Assembly (NCBI GenBank): GCA_030524705.1
Contig: JAUNGD010000023.1
Location: forward strand, 1-45,688
Length of the DNA stretch: 45,688 nt
DNA from: Lachnospiraceae bacterium
GTDB taxonomy: Bacteria > Bacillota > Clostridia > Lachnospirales > Lachnospiraceae
Reading direction: 5' to 3'
Made by a program: the position numbers and the translations under genes. A model generated the notes under the pieces. The model ran no database searches. It saw only the letters and a list, made by a program, of their open reading frames with translations, and was not told where the DNA came from. Each line of letters starts with the position of its first letter. The stretch's first letter is position 1. Shown one piece after another: positions 31,698 to 40,027 of this stretch.

Positions 31698-32855
31698 ATG
31701 AAACTGGATGAATTGAAGACAGTAGCCGTGATCGGTGCCGGGGATATGGGACATGGGATTGCACAGTGTGCACTGATGGCGGGCTATCACGTAAATCTCT
31801 GCGATATTAAGCAGGAATATGTGGAACGTGGGATAAACCGTATTTTTACCAGCCTGGAAAAGCTGGAGGCAAAGGGAAAAATAGACAGTGGGCTTGTTGC
31901 TGCCATCAAAAGCAGCGGAATCAGTGGATACGTGTCAATTCAGGAAGCGGTGGCAGAGGCGGAACTGATCGTGGAAGCTGTGCCGGAGGTTGTGGAAATA
32001 AAAAGATCTACATTGAACCAGATCTCAGACGGCTGCAGAGAAACGTCGGTAATTGCGACAAATTCCTCGACAATGAGCATTACTATGCTGGCAGAGAATG
32101 TGAAAAAACCGGAAAACATGGTGGGAATCCATTATTTCAATCCGGCGGTTCTGATGAAGCTGGTGGAGGTTATCCGGGGGGATAAGACCTCCGATGAGAC
32201 GGCAGAATTTGCATGTGCGTATGCCAGAAAAATAGGAAAAACGGTGGTTCTGGCGAAGAAAGATACTCCCGGTTTTATTGCAAACCGGATTGTAGCGCCT
32301 GTCGTTGTGTATAACGGCCTGTGTCTGGATCAGGATGGCTTCACTCCGGAGGATATCGACTTGTCTATGATGAAGAATGGACAGAAAATGGGCCCGATGG
32401 AGCTGGCTGACTATACCGGTGTGGATGTGACCTCTGCCTGCCAGGATTACTATCATGAGCATCTTTCTCCGGAGTACGAGCCGTCTTTGTATGCCAAATC
32501 GTTGATGCAGAGGCAGGAACTTGGCAAAAAGACCGGGAAGGGATATTACGTATGGCCGCAGAAGGGACGCCCGGAGATTGACAGGACAAAATATACAGGG
32601 CGTTATAATCCGGATATTCCGAATATGATTCAGGCGAATGAAGCGTGTAAGCTCTGGGAGGAGGGTGTGTGTACGCTGGAAGAATGCGATACGGCGATGG
32701 TGCTGGGTTATAATATGCAGGGGCCGGTGGATTATATTCAGAGATTTGAGCCGGAGGAGCTGATCAGCATTTTGAATAATCTGGCTGAACGGTATCAAAA
32801 AGAGATTTTCCGTCCGGCTGCAACGATCGTGAGCGGAGCGTATAAAAGAGGATAG
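31698..32855 (+). CDS. 3-hydroxyacyl-CoA dehydrogenase family protein
   Basis: A 385-aa NAD-dependent dehydrogenase that oxidises (S)-3-hydroxyacyl-CoA. The Rossmann domain (~1-185) has VIGAGDMGHGIAQ; the substrate-facing ATNSSTMSIT and catalytic His145 in HYFNPA are present. The first C-terminal domain (~187-285) is typical, and a further ~100 residues make it longer than the ~280-aa Hbd enzymes of butyrate producers, the extra part resembling a second C-terminal domain half. AAGGAAGG precedes the ATG. With crotonases it provides the S-stereospecific arm of the pathway. Confidence 0.87.
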   Translation: MKLDELKTVAVIGAGDMGHGIAQCALMAGYHVNLCDIKQEYVERGINRIFTSLEKLEAKGKIDSGLVAAIKSSGISGYVSIQEAVAEAELIVEAVPEVVEIKRSTLNQISDGCRETSVIATNSSTMSITMLAENVKKPENMVGIHYFNPAVLMKLVEVIRGDKTSDETAEFACAYARKIGKTVVLAKKDTPGFIANRIVAPVVVYNGLCLDQDGFTPEDIDLSMMKNGQKMGPMELADYTGVDVTSACQDYYHEHLSPEYEPSLYAKSLMQRQELGKKTGKGYYVWPQKGRPEIDRTKYTGRYNPDIPNMIQANEACKLWEEGVCTLEECDTAMVLGYNMQGPVDYIQRFEPEELISILNNLAERYQKEIFRPAATIVSGAYKRG

Positions 32856-32876
32856 CGGTATGAAAAGGAGCAGCTT

Positions 32877-33134
32877 ATGAAATTTGAATATATAAGAGAT
32901 GTACGCGGATTTTTTGCTGTGTTGGATAAATGCAGCGGCAATATTTATCTTGTAACTCCGGAAGGGGACCGGTTGAACCTGAAATCAAAGCTTACACAGT
33001 ATGTAGCATTCTCCGCACTCTTTCACGGAGATCCTATTGAGGGGATGGAACTGGAATTTGACAGAGAAGAGGATGAAAATGAGGTGATTCACTATCTGTT
33101 GGAAGGCAACTATACACCGGAAGACGAAAGATAG
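32877..33134 (+). CDS. Small HPr-like protein without the phosphorylation histidine
   Basis: An 85-aa protein I recognise only by pattern. The order of predicted elements and the stretch GDRLNLKSKLTQYVAFSALF followed by MELEFDREEDENEVIHYLLE resemble the second half of the PTS phosphocarrier HPr. The HPr active-site segment (GIHARPA) is absent; the matching part reads VRGFFAVLDK with no histidine. If HPr-like, it cannot be phosphorylated at His15 and might be a regulatory or structural relative. The start has GGAGCAGCTT upstream and lies 21 nt after the dehydrogenase stop, so it is the last gene of the operon. Function unknown. Confidence 0.55.
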   Translation: MKFEYIRDVRGFFAVLDKCSGNIYLVTPEGDRLNLKSKLTQYVAFSALFHGDPIEGMELEFDREEDENEVIHYLLEGNYTPEDER

Positions 33135-33180
33135 CGCGAAAGATAAAATATCTGCTGTTTGGCAAAATTGAACTGAAATA

Positions 33181-33211
33181 AATAGAAAAAAAAGGATAAT
33201 CATGGTATAAT
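33181..33211 (+). promoter_or_regulatory. Promoter of the LacI-type regulator
   Basis: A perfect TATAAT (33206-33211) preceded by TGG (extended -10). The -35 at 17 nt (TAGAAA, 33183-33188) is poor, compatible with an extended -10 promoter. It gives a leader of about 150 nt before the regulator. Confidence 0.5.
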
Positions 33212-33334
33212 CTGCTTATAAAAAGGAAGATTTCAGAGCGGAAGACAGAGAAGAATAAAGTGTTCCGGAAGGCCATTTCCAGAAGGGAAGGATTTCGGAT
33301 ACAAAATAACTCAAAAGAATAATTTCAGAAAGGG

Positions 33335-33355
33335 ATTCACGTCCCAAGCGTGAAT
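33335..33355 (+). promoter_or_regulatory. Inverted repeat over the first possible GTG of the LacI gene
   Basis: ATTCACG (33335-33341) pairs with CGTGAAT (33349-33355) around TCCCAAG. The GTG at 33350 lies in the right arm. Folding would bring AAAGGG (33329-33334) to about 12 nt from the GTG at 33368. It could also be a DNA operator for autoregulation. Confidence 0.4.
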
Positions 33356-33367
33356 TGGTTTTGCAAC

Positions 33368-34399
33368 GTGGCAGATATTACAATTCAGGATATTGCGAAA
33401 ATGGCAAATGTTTCTGTATCGTCTGTCTCCAGGGTATTGACGGGCCGGCCTGGAGTAAATAAAGCGAAACGGGCAGAAATAAAAGAAATCATAAAAAAAA
33501 CGGGATACGTTCCGAGTGAGACGGCAAGGAGTCTGGTCAGGGGAAGGTCAAATGTGGTTGGGATTATTGTGCAGGAGTTATCGAACCAGTACTATTCCTC
33601 CATGGCAGTTGCTTTTCAAAGAGAATTGAGAAAATATGAATATATTCCTTTTGTGATTAGTGCATCTACGAATGGGGAGCAACAGGAAAGCTATCTGGCA
33701 GAGATTAATAAACTGTTTGATTTTGCAGGGCTGTTCATTTCTGTTCTGTCAAAGTCATCGGAGCTGAGCCAGTCTTTGCAGGAGGCAAAATGCCCGGTGA
33801 TCCAATTGAACCGGACATTTGACTTTCAGTCGGATCAGGTTATTCAGAATGATTATATGGTTGGGGTTATCGCAGCCAATCATCTGTTGGGACTTAATCA
33901 TGAAAATCTTTGTATTCTTGCGGGTCCCATGTATGAAAGCATTTCATGCCAATTGCGCTGGGAAGGTTTTCAGCAGACGCTTCTCGGGCATGGAATAGAA
34001 CTGGGCGAGGACAGAGTCATTGTGTGCCAGCAGAGTATGGAATCTGCAGAATATGCGACCAGAGAATTTTTCAACAGACTGAGAAAAGAGGGCAGCCCCA
34101 TACCTACAGGAGTGTTTGTCTGCGGCAATAGTATGGTACTCGGACTTTTGAAGGTCTGTGCGGAATTCGGCATCAGAGTGCCGGAGGATCTTGCGATAGT
34201 GACAAATGACAATCCGACTATTATGAGCTTACCGGGAATTGACGTAACGACAATTAGTATTCCAATGGAAGATATGGTGAGGAATGCGGTGGATATTTTC
34301 AGAGGCAGGCTTGATGAACCGGACGGAAAGAAGAAAACCATTGTTTTGCAGCCGGAGATAATTGTCAGAAAATCCTCAGGAGTAAGAAGAGAAAGCTGA
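33368..34399 (+). CDS. LacI-family transcriptional regulator
   Basis: A 343-aa regulator (349 aa if started at GTG 33350). The N-terminal helix-turn-helix ITIQDIAKMANVSVSSVSRV and the hinge (GYVPSETARSLVRGRSNVVG) are classical; residues ~60-335 form the periplasmic-binding-like effector domain. I favour GTG 33368 because LacI proteins usually begin a few residues before this helix, but neither start has a normal ribosome site. It sits between the acyl-CoA operon and a glycerate kinase. It may control either; the CG-centred palindromes at 19287 and 22773 are the type of site such regulators bind. Confidence 0.85.
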   Translation: MADITIQDIAKMANVSVSSVSRVLTGRPGVNKAKRAEIKEIIKKTGYVPSETARSLVRGRSNVVGIIVQELSNQYYSSMAVAFQRELRKYEYIPFVISASTNGEQQESYLAEINKLFDFAGLFISVLSKSSELSQSLQEAKCPVIQLNRTFDFQSDQVIQNDYMVGVIAANHLLGLNHENLCILAGPMYESISCQLRWEGFQQTLLGHGIELGEDRVIVCQQSMESAEYATREFFNRLRKEGSPIPTGVFVCGNSMVLGLLKVCAEFGIRVPEDLAIVTNDNPTIMSLPGIDVTTISIPMEDMVRNAVDIFRGRLDEPDGKKKTIVLQPEIIVRKSSGVRRES

Positions 34400-34425
34400 G
34401 TGTTTATACATTCGGCTTTTTGTTT
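34394..34425 (+). terminator. Intrinsic terminator overlapping the LacI stop codon
   Basis: AGCTGAGTG (34394-34402) pairs with CATTCGGCT (34409-34417), using two G-U pairs, and is followed by TTTTGTTT. The stop codon TGA (34397-34399) lies inside the stem. Confidence 0.6.
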
Positions 34426-34459
34426 AAGGAGAATGGGGCGGCGATAAGGAGGAAGGAAG

Positions 34460-35695
34460 TTGATATTGAGAAAGGATGCAGAAATAATAATTAAAGAAGC
34501 GCTGCGGGAGGTTTTGCCGGATGAAGCGGTGGCGCAGGCATTGAAGGATAAAGAGTTTGGAGATGGAGACCTGTATGTTGTCTCTGCAGGCAAAGCAGCC
34601 TGGCAGATGGCGAAGAAGGCCGCTGACATCCTGCAGGACAGGCTAAAGGCCGGCGTTTGTGTGACAAAATATGATCATGTAAAAGGAAAAATAGACCAGA
34701 TAGAATGTTATGAAGCAGGACATCCGGTACCGGATGAAAATTCCTTCCGGGGAACGAGAGCGGCTCTGAAACTGGTGGAGAATCTGACGGAACGGGACAC
34801 AGTGATTTTCCTGCTCTCCGGAGGTGGTTCCGCATTGTTTGAAAGCCCTCTGGTCTCAGGGGAGGAGCTTGCCGGCATCACAAAGCAGCTGCTTGCCTGT
34901 GGAGCGGACATTACGGAAATGAATACGGTTCGGAAACGGCTTTCGGCGGTAAAAGGAGGCAGGTTTGCAAAAATATGTGAACCGGCGAAGGTCTACAGTA
35001 TTGTTTTGAGCGATGTCTTGGGCGATCCGCTGGATATGATTGCGTCTGGCCCGGCATATCCGGATACAAGTACTTCCAGGCAGGCCGTAGGAATTATTCA
35101 AAAATATAAACTGAAGCTGAGTAAGCAGGCCCAGGAGCTTATGCAGAAAGAAACGCCGAAAACACTGACAAATGTAGAAACTGTGATTACGGGCAGTGTC
35201 CGCAATCTGTGCCGGGCAGCGGCGGCAGCCAGTGAGCGTCTGGGGTACGAACCGATGATACTGACAGACCAGTTGTCCTGCGAGGCCAGGGAAGCGGGGG
35301 CATTTCTCGGAGCAATTGCAAAGAGCCATCAGAATACAGAGAAAAGCCTTGCTTTTATTGCCGGAGGAGAGACCGTTGTCCATTTAACCGGCGGTGGAAA
35401 GGGCGGACGTAATCAGGAGCTTGCTTTAGCAGCAGCAGAGCAAATATCCGGGCTGGAAGATACGGCAGTGTTCAGCGTAGGAAGCGATGGCACCGACGGA
35501 CCTACGGATGCGGCAGGCGGATATTGTGACGGCAGGACAAAGCAGCAGCTAAGTGAAATGGGAGTTGAAATTTATCAGGTCCTGCAGGAAAATGATGCGT
35601 ATCATGCGCTGGAAAAAACAAACGGCCTGATTATCACGGGGGCAACCGGGACGAACGTGAATGATGTATCTGTGCTGTTAATCAGGAGAGCGTGA
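34460..35695 (+). CDS. Glycerate 2-kinase (DUF4147/MOFRL type)
   Basis: A 411-aa cytoplasmic kinase of the GckA/TtuD group, which makes 2-phosphoglycerate (or, in some, phosphorylates hydroxypyruvate-pathway intermediates). The N-terminal domain shows VVSAGKAAWQMAKKA, then AGHPVPDENS and FLLSGGGSALFESP; the C-terminal MOFRL domain shows GGKGGRNQELALAAA and SVGSDGTDGPTDAAGG. Length is standard. The TTG start at 34460 follows AAGGAGGAAGG (34447-34457) closely. It lies 60 nt after the LacI gene, across a terminator. Its 3' end overlaps the convergent HAD gene by 18 nt. It could serve sugar-acid or serine/glyoxylate metabolism; nothing else nearby decides this. Confidence 0.88.
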   Translation: MILRKDAEIIIKEALREVLPDEAVAQALKDKEFGDGDLYVVSAGKAAWQMAKKAADILQDRLKAGVCVTKYDHVKGKIDQIECYEAGHPVPDENSFRGTRAALKLVENLTERDTVIFLLSGGGSALFESPLVSGEELAGITKQLLACGADITEMNTVRKRLSAVKGGRFAKICEPAKVYSIVLSDVLGDPLDMIASGPAYPDTSTSRQAVGIIQKYKLKLSKQAQELMQKETPKTLTNVETVITGSVRNLCRAAAAASERLGYEPMILTDQLSCEAREAGAFLGAIAKSHQNTEKSLAFIAGGETVVHLTGGGKGGRNQELALAAAEQISGLEDTAVFSVGSDGTDGPTDAAGGYCDGRTKQQLSEMGVEIYQVLQENDAYHALEKTNGLIITGATGTNVNDVSVLLIRRA

Positions 35696-36463
35696 GAAAA
35701 AATGCTCCTCAATATACCTTGCCACTCCGTCCTCCTCATTGCTGCGCGCACGGTCCTTTGCGGCGCTTAACACTTCGGGAATCGCATTTGCCACAGCGAT
35801 GCCAAGGCCGCAGCCCCGGATCATTTCGAGATCATTCTGGTCGTCGCCGAAAACCGCTACCTCAGACATGGAAAGGCCAAGGTGCTCTGCCAGGGAGCGC
35901 AGAGCAGAAAGCTTTCCGGTATTTTCCAGAAGAAAGGTGTAGCGGTTTTCTCCGCGGTAGCGCAGCAGCTTGCAGTCAGCCTTTTGGGCGATGGCCTGTA
36001 ACGGCGCTGGGTCAGTGGGTTCAGCCACGATTTTGTAGGCATTTTCCTGAAAACTATTATTGAAGTCTACGACTTCAAACTGGGAGTACGGTGCGGTCAG
36101 GTAGTCAACCTGTGAAAAGTTTCGGAAAACTCCATTTCTTGTAGAGACAGAAAGGCGGACGGAAGGGTCTGCCTTTTTCAGCTCCTGGATGAGAAATGTG
36201 GTTCTTTCCAAGCCCAGGGATGTACCGAACCAGAATTCTTGCCCGCGGTAGACCATGGTGCCGTCATTGGTGATGGCGTAGTCGGTCTGAAGCTTTTCCA
36301 TAAAGGGTTTGGCGCCGAAGAAAAAGCGGGCGGTGGCGATGGAGGTCTGTATTCCAAAGGAACGACAGCGTGAAAACACCTCTGCAGTGTAGTCGGAAAC
36401 AGTACGGTCGTTTCTCAGCGCAGTAAAGTCAAGGTCAGTGACGACAAGTTTAATATTACTCAT
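35678..36463 (-). CDS. HAD-superfamily (Cof-type) phosphatase
   Basis: A 261-aa soluble phosphatase of the Cof/YkrA type, acting on sugar phosphates or other small phosphate esters. The catalytic motif reads DLDFTAL (residues ~10-16), with both Asp and the Thr kept but Phe in place of the usual Gly; motif IV GDDQNDLEM is intact, and the alpha/beta cap lies between (~85-190). Its promoter is at 36553-36581 and the start lies after GGAGAAA. The 3' end overlaps the glycerate kinase by 18 nt in convergent orientation, so transcription of the two is likely to interfere. Substrate unknown. Confidence 0.87.
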   Translation of the reverse strand: MSNIKLVVTDLDFTALRNDRTVSDYTAEVFSRCRSFGIQTSIATARFFFGAKPFMEKLQTDYAITNDGTMVYRGQEFWFGTSLGLERTTFLIQELKKADPSVRLSVSTRNGVFRNFSQVDYLTAPYSQFEVVDFNNSFQENAYKIVAEPTDPAPLQAIAQKADCKLLRYRGENRYTFLLENTGKLSALRSLAEHLGLSMSEVAVFGDDQNDLEMIRGCGLGIAVANAIPEVLSAAKDRARSNEEDGVARYIEEHFFSRSPD

Positions 36464-36552
36464 ATATTTCTCCGTTTCTCATGATGTCAGTGTGTAAAGT
36501 CCATGGATGCTGTCTTTGGTAATTCTGCATGCAAAACGCATGGAATGCTTTC

Positions 36553-36581
36553 AGTATACCGTGGAAAGATTTCCAGGGCAA
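36553..36581 (-). promoter_or_regulatory. Promoter of the HAD phosphatase gene
   Basis: On the minus strand TTGCCC (36581-36576), a 17-nt spacer and TATACT (36558-36553). The leader to ATG 36463 is about 80 nt. The remainder of this 250-nt divergent gap is AT-rich on the topB side, with no clear -10 for topB beyond TACAAT near 36616. Confidence 0.5.
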
Positions 36582-36713
36582 GCTAAAAAACAGTCGAGTT
36601 TATTTTCGGGGTGTGTTACAATGGCTTTGATCAAATAACAAATGATAAGTAAGAAAATTTAAGCAATAAAATGTAAATAATAAAATGTAAAAATAAGATG
36701 AGGACGAAGTATT

Positions 36714-38987
36714 ATGAAGACATTAGTTTTGGCTGAAAAGCCGTCAGTGGGCCGGGATATTGCCCGGGTACTTCACTGTCAGCAGAAATCAGACGGATAT
36801 ATCGAGGGAAAGGATTATGTTGTCACCTGGGGGCTGGGGCATCTTGTAGAGCTGCAGGACCCTGAGGGCTATGATAAAAAGTATAAGGAATGGAAGGCAG
36901 AGGATCTTCCGATCATGCCGGAAAAGCTGCTGACGGTGGTCATTGGACAGACCTCAAAGCAATACCGGAGGGTGCAGACGCTGCTGGGACGAAATGATGT
37001 GAAGGATGTGGTGATTGCTACAGACGCCGGACGGGAAGGAGAGCTTGTTGCCCGATGGATTTTGCAGAAAGCGGGCTGCCGCAAGCCCTGCCGCCGTCTC
37101 TGGATATCCTCTGTAACGGATAGGGCGATCCGGGAGGGATTTGCGAATCTGAAGGATGCAAAGGAATATGAAAATCTGTTCCGGGCGGCGGTTTCTAGGG
37201 CGGAGGCCGACTGGCTGGTGGGAATTAACGCGACAAGGGCGCTGACCTGTAAATACAATGCACAGCTCTCCTGCGGCCGGGTGCAGACGCCGACTTTGGC
37301 GATGATCGCAAAGCGGGAGGAGGAGATTCGGAGGTTTCAGCCGCAGACGTACTATACTCTGACGGCAGAGGCGCAGGTACGTTCATCCGGCGGCAGTACA
37401 GGAGCCGGAGTGAAATCGACGGGCGGCGCCTCCGGCGGTCCGGTGATCCGTTTTCAGTGGAGGGACGGCGCCTCCGGCAGCTACCGTACCTTTGCCAAAG
37501 ATCGTGCCGATTCTGTAAAGCAGGCATTGCAGAACGGTACGCTGATCATCACAAGGGTAGAAAAGAAAAAGAAGAAAACGTACGCTCCGTTGCTTTATGA
37601 TCTGACAGAGCTTCAGAGAGACGGCAGCAGGCGTTTTGGATATTCGGCAAAAGAGACGCTGAATATTATGCAGCGTCTGTATGAAAATCATAAGGTTTTG
37701 ACGTATCCGAGAACGGATTCCAGGTATCTGACGTCGGATATTGTTCCAACCTTGAAGGAACGTATTGATTCCTGCGGAGTCGGCCCGTATAAGGCGATTG
37801 CCGCAAAGGTAAAAAATAAGAATTTTACAGGGAGCCTGCCCTTCGTAAATAATGCTAAGGTCTCTGATCATCACGCCATCATCCCCACGGAGGAGGTGCC
37901 TGAATTATCCCATATGACCATTGACGAGCGGCGGATTTATGATCTTGTGGTACGGCGTTTTCTTGCGGTGCTGTACCCGCCCTTTGAATATGAAGAGACG
38001 GTGCTGACTGCCGAATGTGCGGGTGAAAAAATCGAGCTGGCGGCCCGGGGAAAAACAGTTCTTTCTTCCGGGTGGAAGGATGCCTACGGTGAGATCACTG
38101 AAGACGGTGAGGAGCAGGAGGAGGATTTGCGGGAGCAGATACTTCCTGCTGTGGCACAGGGGCAAAGGCTGTCGGTCCGGTCTGTAACCTGCAAGGAGGG
38201 GAAAACAAAGCCGCCGGCACGTTTTCAGGAGGCCACGCTTTTGTCGGCAATGGAAAATCCGGTGCGGTACATGGAAAGCGGCGACCGCAGCCGGGCAAAG
38301 ACGCTGACGGAGACCGGAGGTCTCGGGACAGTGGCAACAAGGGCAGATATTATTGATAAGCTTTTTGGAAGCTTTCTGATGGAAAAAAGAGGCCAGGAAA
38401 TATATCTTACGGCGAAGGGGAGACAGCTCCTTCAGCTTGTGCCGGAGGATCTGAAAAAGCCGGAGATGACGGCGGACTGGGAGATGAAGCTGGCGCGTAT
38501 TGCTTCCGGCGATATAAGACGGGATAAGTTCATGAAGGAAATCCGCAGCTATACGCTGGAGCTGCTGCAGGAGATTCAGACCCAGGAGGGAACGTACCGT
38601 CATGAAAATATGACGAATAAAAAGTGTCCGAATTGCGGGAAGCGGCTTTTGGCTGTCAATGGAAAAAATGCGAAGCTTTTGGTTTGTCAGGACCGGAACT
38701 GCGGATATCGGGAGACGGTATCCCGGACTTCCAATGCGCGCTGTCCTGTCTGCCACAAGCGGATGGAGATGTCGGGAAGCGGAGCGGATGCCACCTTTTT
38801 CTGTGCCTGCGGGTACCGGGAGCGCCTTGAAAAATTCAAGGAGCGGAGGAAAAAGGAGGGCGCCGGCGTGACAAAACGCGATGTGGCAGCCTATATGAAA
38901 AAGCAGCAAAAAGAAGCCGCCGAGCCGGTGAACAATGCATTTGCGGCAGCGCTGGCGGGGATACAGCTGGATGAAAAGAGAAAATAG
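36714..38987 (+). CDS. topB: DNA topoisomerase III (type IA)
   Basis: A 757-aa topoisomerase that relaxes or decatenates DNA by single-strand passage. The TOPRIM domain begins LVLAEKPSVGRDIARVL and includes ATDAGREGELVARWI; the catalytic Tyr331 lies in LTYPRTDSRYL. The C-terminus (~635-705) holds two Cys-rich zinc ribbons (CPNCGKRLL... and CPVCHKRM...). Residues ~222-260 are a Gly/Ser-rich insertion encoded by GC-rich DNA with a 13-bp direct repeat (CGGCGCCTCCGGC at 37424 and 37466, 42 bp apart, in frame). In Clostridia some TopB copies sit on conjugative elements, but no other mobile-element gene is present here. Confidence 0.93.
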   Translation: MKTLVLAEKPSVGRDIARVLHCQQKSDGYIEGKDYVVTWGLGHLVELQDPEGYDKKYKEWKAEDLPIMPEKLLTVVIGQTSKQYRRVQTLLGRNDVKDVVIATDAGREGELVARWILQKAGCRKPCRRLWISSVTDRAIREGFANLKDAKEYENLFRAAVSRAEADWLVGINATRALTCKYNAQLSCGRVQTPTLAMIAKREEEIRRFQPQTYYTLTAEAQVRSSGGSTGAGVKSTGGASGGPVIRFQWRDGASGSYRTFAKDRADSVKQALQNGTLIITRVEKKKKKTYAPLLYDLTELQRDGSRRFGYSAKETLNIMQRLYENHKVLTYPRTDSRYLTSDIVPTLKERIDSCGVGPYKAIAAKVKNKNFTGSLPFVNNAKVSDHHAIIPTEEVPELSHMTIDERRIYDLVVRRFLAVLYPPFEYEETVLTAECAGEKIELAARGKTVLSSGWKDAYGEITEDGEEQEEDLREQILPAVAQGQRLSVRSVTCKEGKTKPPARFQEATLLSAMENPVRYMESGDRSRAKTLTETGGLGTVATRADIIDKLFGSFLMEKRGQEIYLTAKGRQLLQLVPEDLKKPEMTADWEMKLARIASGDIRRDKFMKEIRSYTLELLQEIQTQEGTYRHENMTNKKCPNCGKRLLAVNGKNAKLLVCQDRNCGYRETVSRTSNARCPVCHKRMEMSGSGADATFFCACGYRERLEKFKERRKKEGAGVTKRDVAAYMKKQQKEAAEPVNNAFAAALAGIQLDEKRK

Positions 38988-39080
38988 CCAGTGTCCGGTC
39001 AGATGGAGCAGCGAGCATAAAGAAGGATAGCAGGAACAGAAGAGAAAAAAATAAAAGCGGCAGGAACAGGAGGAAGCACT

Positions 39081-39914
39081 ATGGATAAAATGCCTCATAT
39101 TCAATTAGATGCGGGAATCAAAGCGGTATCGGCCATTCTCCCCGGCGACCCGGCCAGGGTGGATGCGATTGCGGAATTTCTCACGGACGTCCGGGAGGAA
39201 GCATTCAGCCGGGAGTACAAAAGTATTACCGGAACGTATAAGGGTTCCCGGATTTTAGCGATTTCTACTGGGATGGGCGGTCCGTCGGCGGCAATCTGTG
39301 TGGAGGAGCTGGCGAATATTGGGATCAAAAATATTATCCGCATCGGGAGCTGCGGCGCACTTCAGCAAGAACTGTCCCTGGGACAGCTTGTCATCTGCGA
39401 CCGGGCAGTATGTGATGACGGTACAAGTCAGACCTATCTCGATTATTTCCGTTATGCAAGCCTGGACTATTCTCTTGATGGCGCTGCCGGGACAAAGGCT
39501 GGCATTGCCGGGACCAGGGATGGCGCTGCCGGGGATATGGAGGCGATCTGTTTTTCCTGTGGAGATGACGCTTTGCGGCAATGCTGTGTGACAGCCGCGA
39601 AAGCGCTGCAAATTCCCTGGACGGTGGGGGCGACGAGATGCCATGACGCGCTGTACCTGCGGCAAAAGCCGAGGCTGGATGAGTTTTATTCGGGCAAAGG
39701 GATTCTGGCTTCCGATATGGAAACGGCCGCTATTTTTGCAGTCAGCGCTCTTAGAGGCATCCGGGCCGCAAGTATTCTGAATGTGGTCGTGGAATGGAAA
39801 AGGAATATTGGAGAGGGAATCTCTTCTTATAAGGATGGAGAGGCGGCAACCGCAGACGGAGAGAAAAATGAGATATTGACAGCGCTTGAGGCATTGCGTC
39901 TGGCGGTGCTGTAA
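39081..39914 (+). CDS. Nucleoside phosphorylase (uridine phosphorylase type)
   Basis: A 277-aa phosphorylase that splits nucleosides to base and ribose 1-phosphate. The phosphate-binding segment ILPGDPARVDAIAEFL (~19-34), the ribose/phosphate loop IRIGSCGALQ (~90-99) and the catalytic SDMETAAIFA (~214-223) place it with the NP-I hexameric enzymes, nearest uridine phosphorylase. Residues ~133-153 are a 21-residue insertion encoded by three 21-bp tandem repeats, in a region facing the usual nucleoside loop. AGGAGG precedes the ATG. Base specificity (uridine, purine or other) is not certain. Confidence 0.85.
   Translation: MDKMPHIQLDAGIKAVSAILPGDPARVDAIAEFLTDVREEAFSREYKSITGTYKGSRILAISTGMGGPSAAICVEELANIGIKNIIRIGSCGALQQELSLGQLVICDRAVCDDGTSQTYLDYFRYASLDYSLDGAAGTKAGIAGTRDGAAGDMEAICFSCGDDALRQCCVTAAKALQIPWTVGATRCHDALYLRQKPRLDEFYSGKGILASDMETAAIFAVSALRGIRAASILNVVVEWKRNIGEGISSYKDGEAATADGEKNEILTALEALRLAVL
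39477..39539 (+). repeat. Three in-frame 21-bp tandem repeats inside the phosphorylase gene
   Basis: Units at 39477-39497, 39498-39518 and 39519-39539 share the core GGCGCTGCCGGGA or GGCATTGCCGGGA and translate to DGAAGTK, AGIAGTR and DGAAGDM. The unit length, a multiple of three, keeps the frame, so copy number could vary without breaking the protein. Confidence 0.85.
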
Positions 39915-40027
39915 ATCTGCTTTTCGATCTGTTTTTGAAAAAATTTGCGTCAGGAATAAAGAAAAGATTTGCGCAGAAGATAAGAAAATAAAGGTACAAA
40001 AAGAATCTGTATGGAGGAATTGAAGCA

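Noticed and set aside
32025-32798. 257-aa open frame antisense to the 3-hydroxyacyl-CoA dehydrogenase
   Set aside because: No recognisable domain, no ribosome site, and full overlap with a well-supported gene.
36714-38987. topB as a sign of an integrative conjugative element
   Set aside because: No relaxase, type IV secretion, integrase or att-like repeats are found around it; neighbours look like core genes.
37905-39104. 399-aa open frame antisense to topB
   Set aside because: It mirrors the GC-rich topB coding frame; the topB product has intact motifs, and the antisense product has none.
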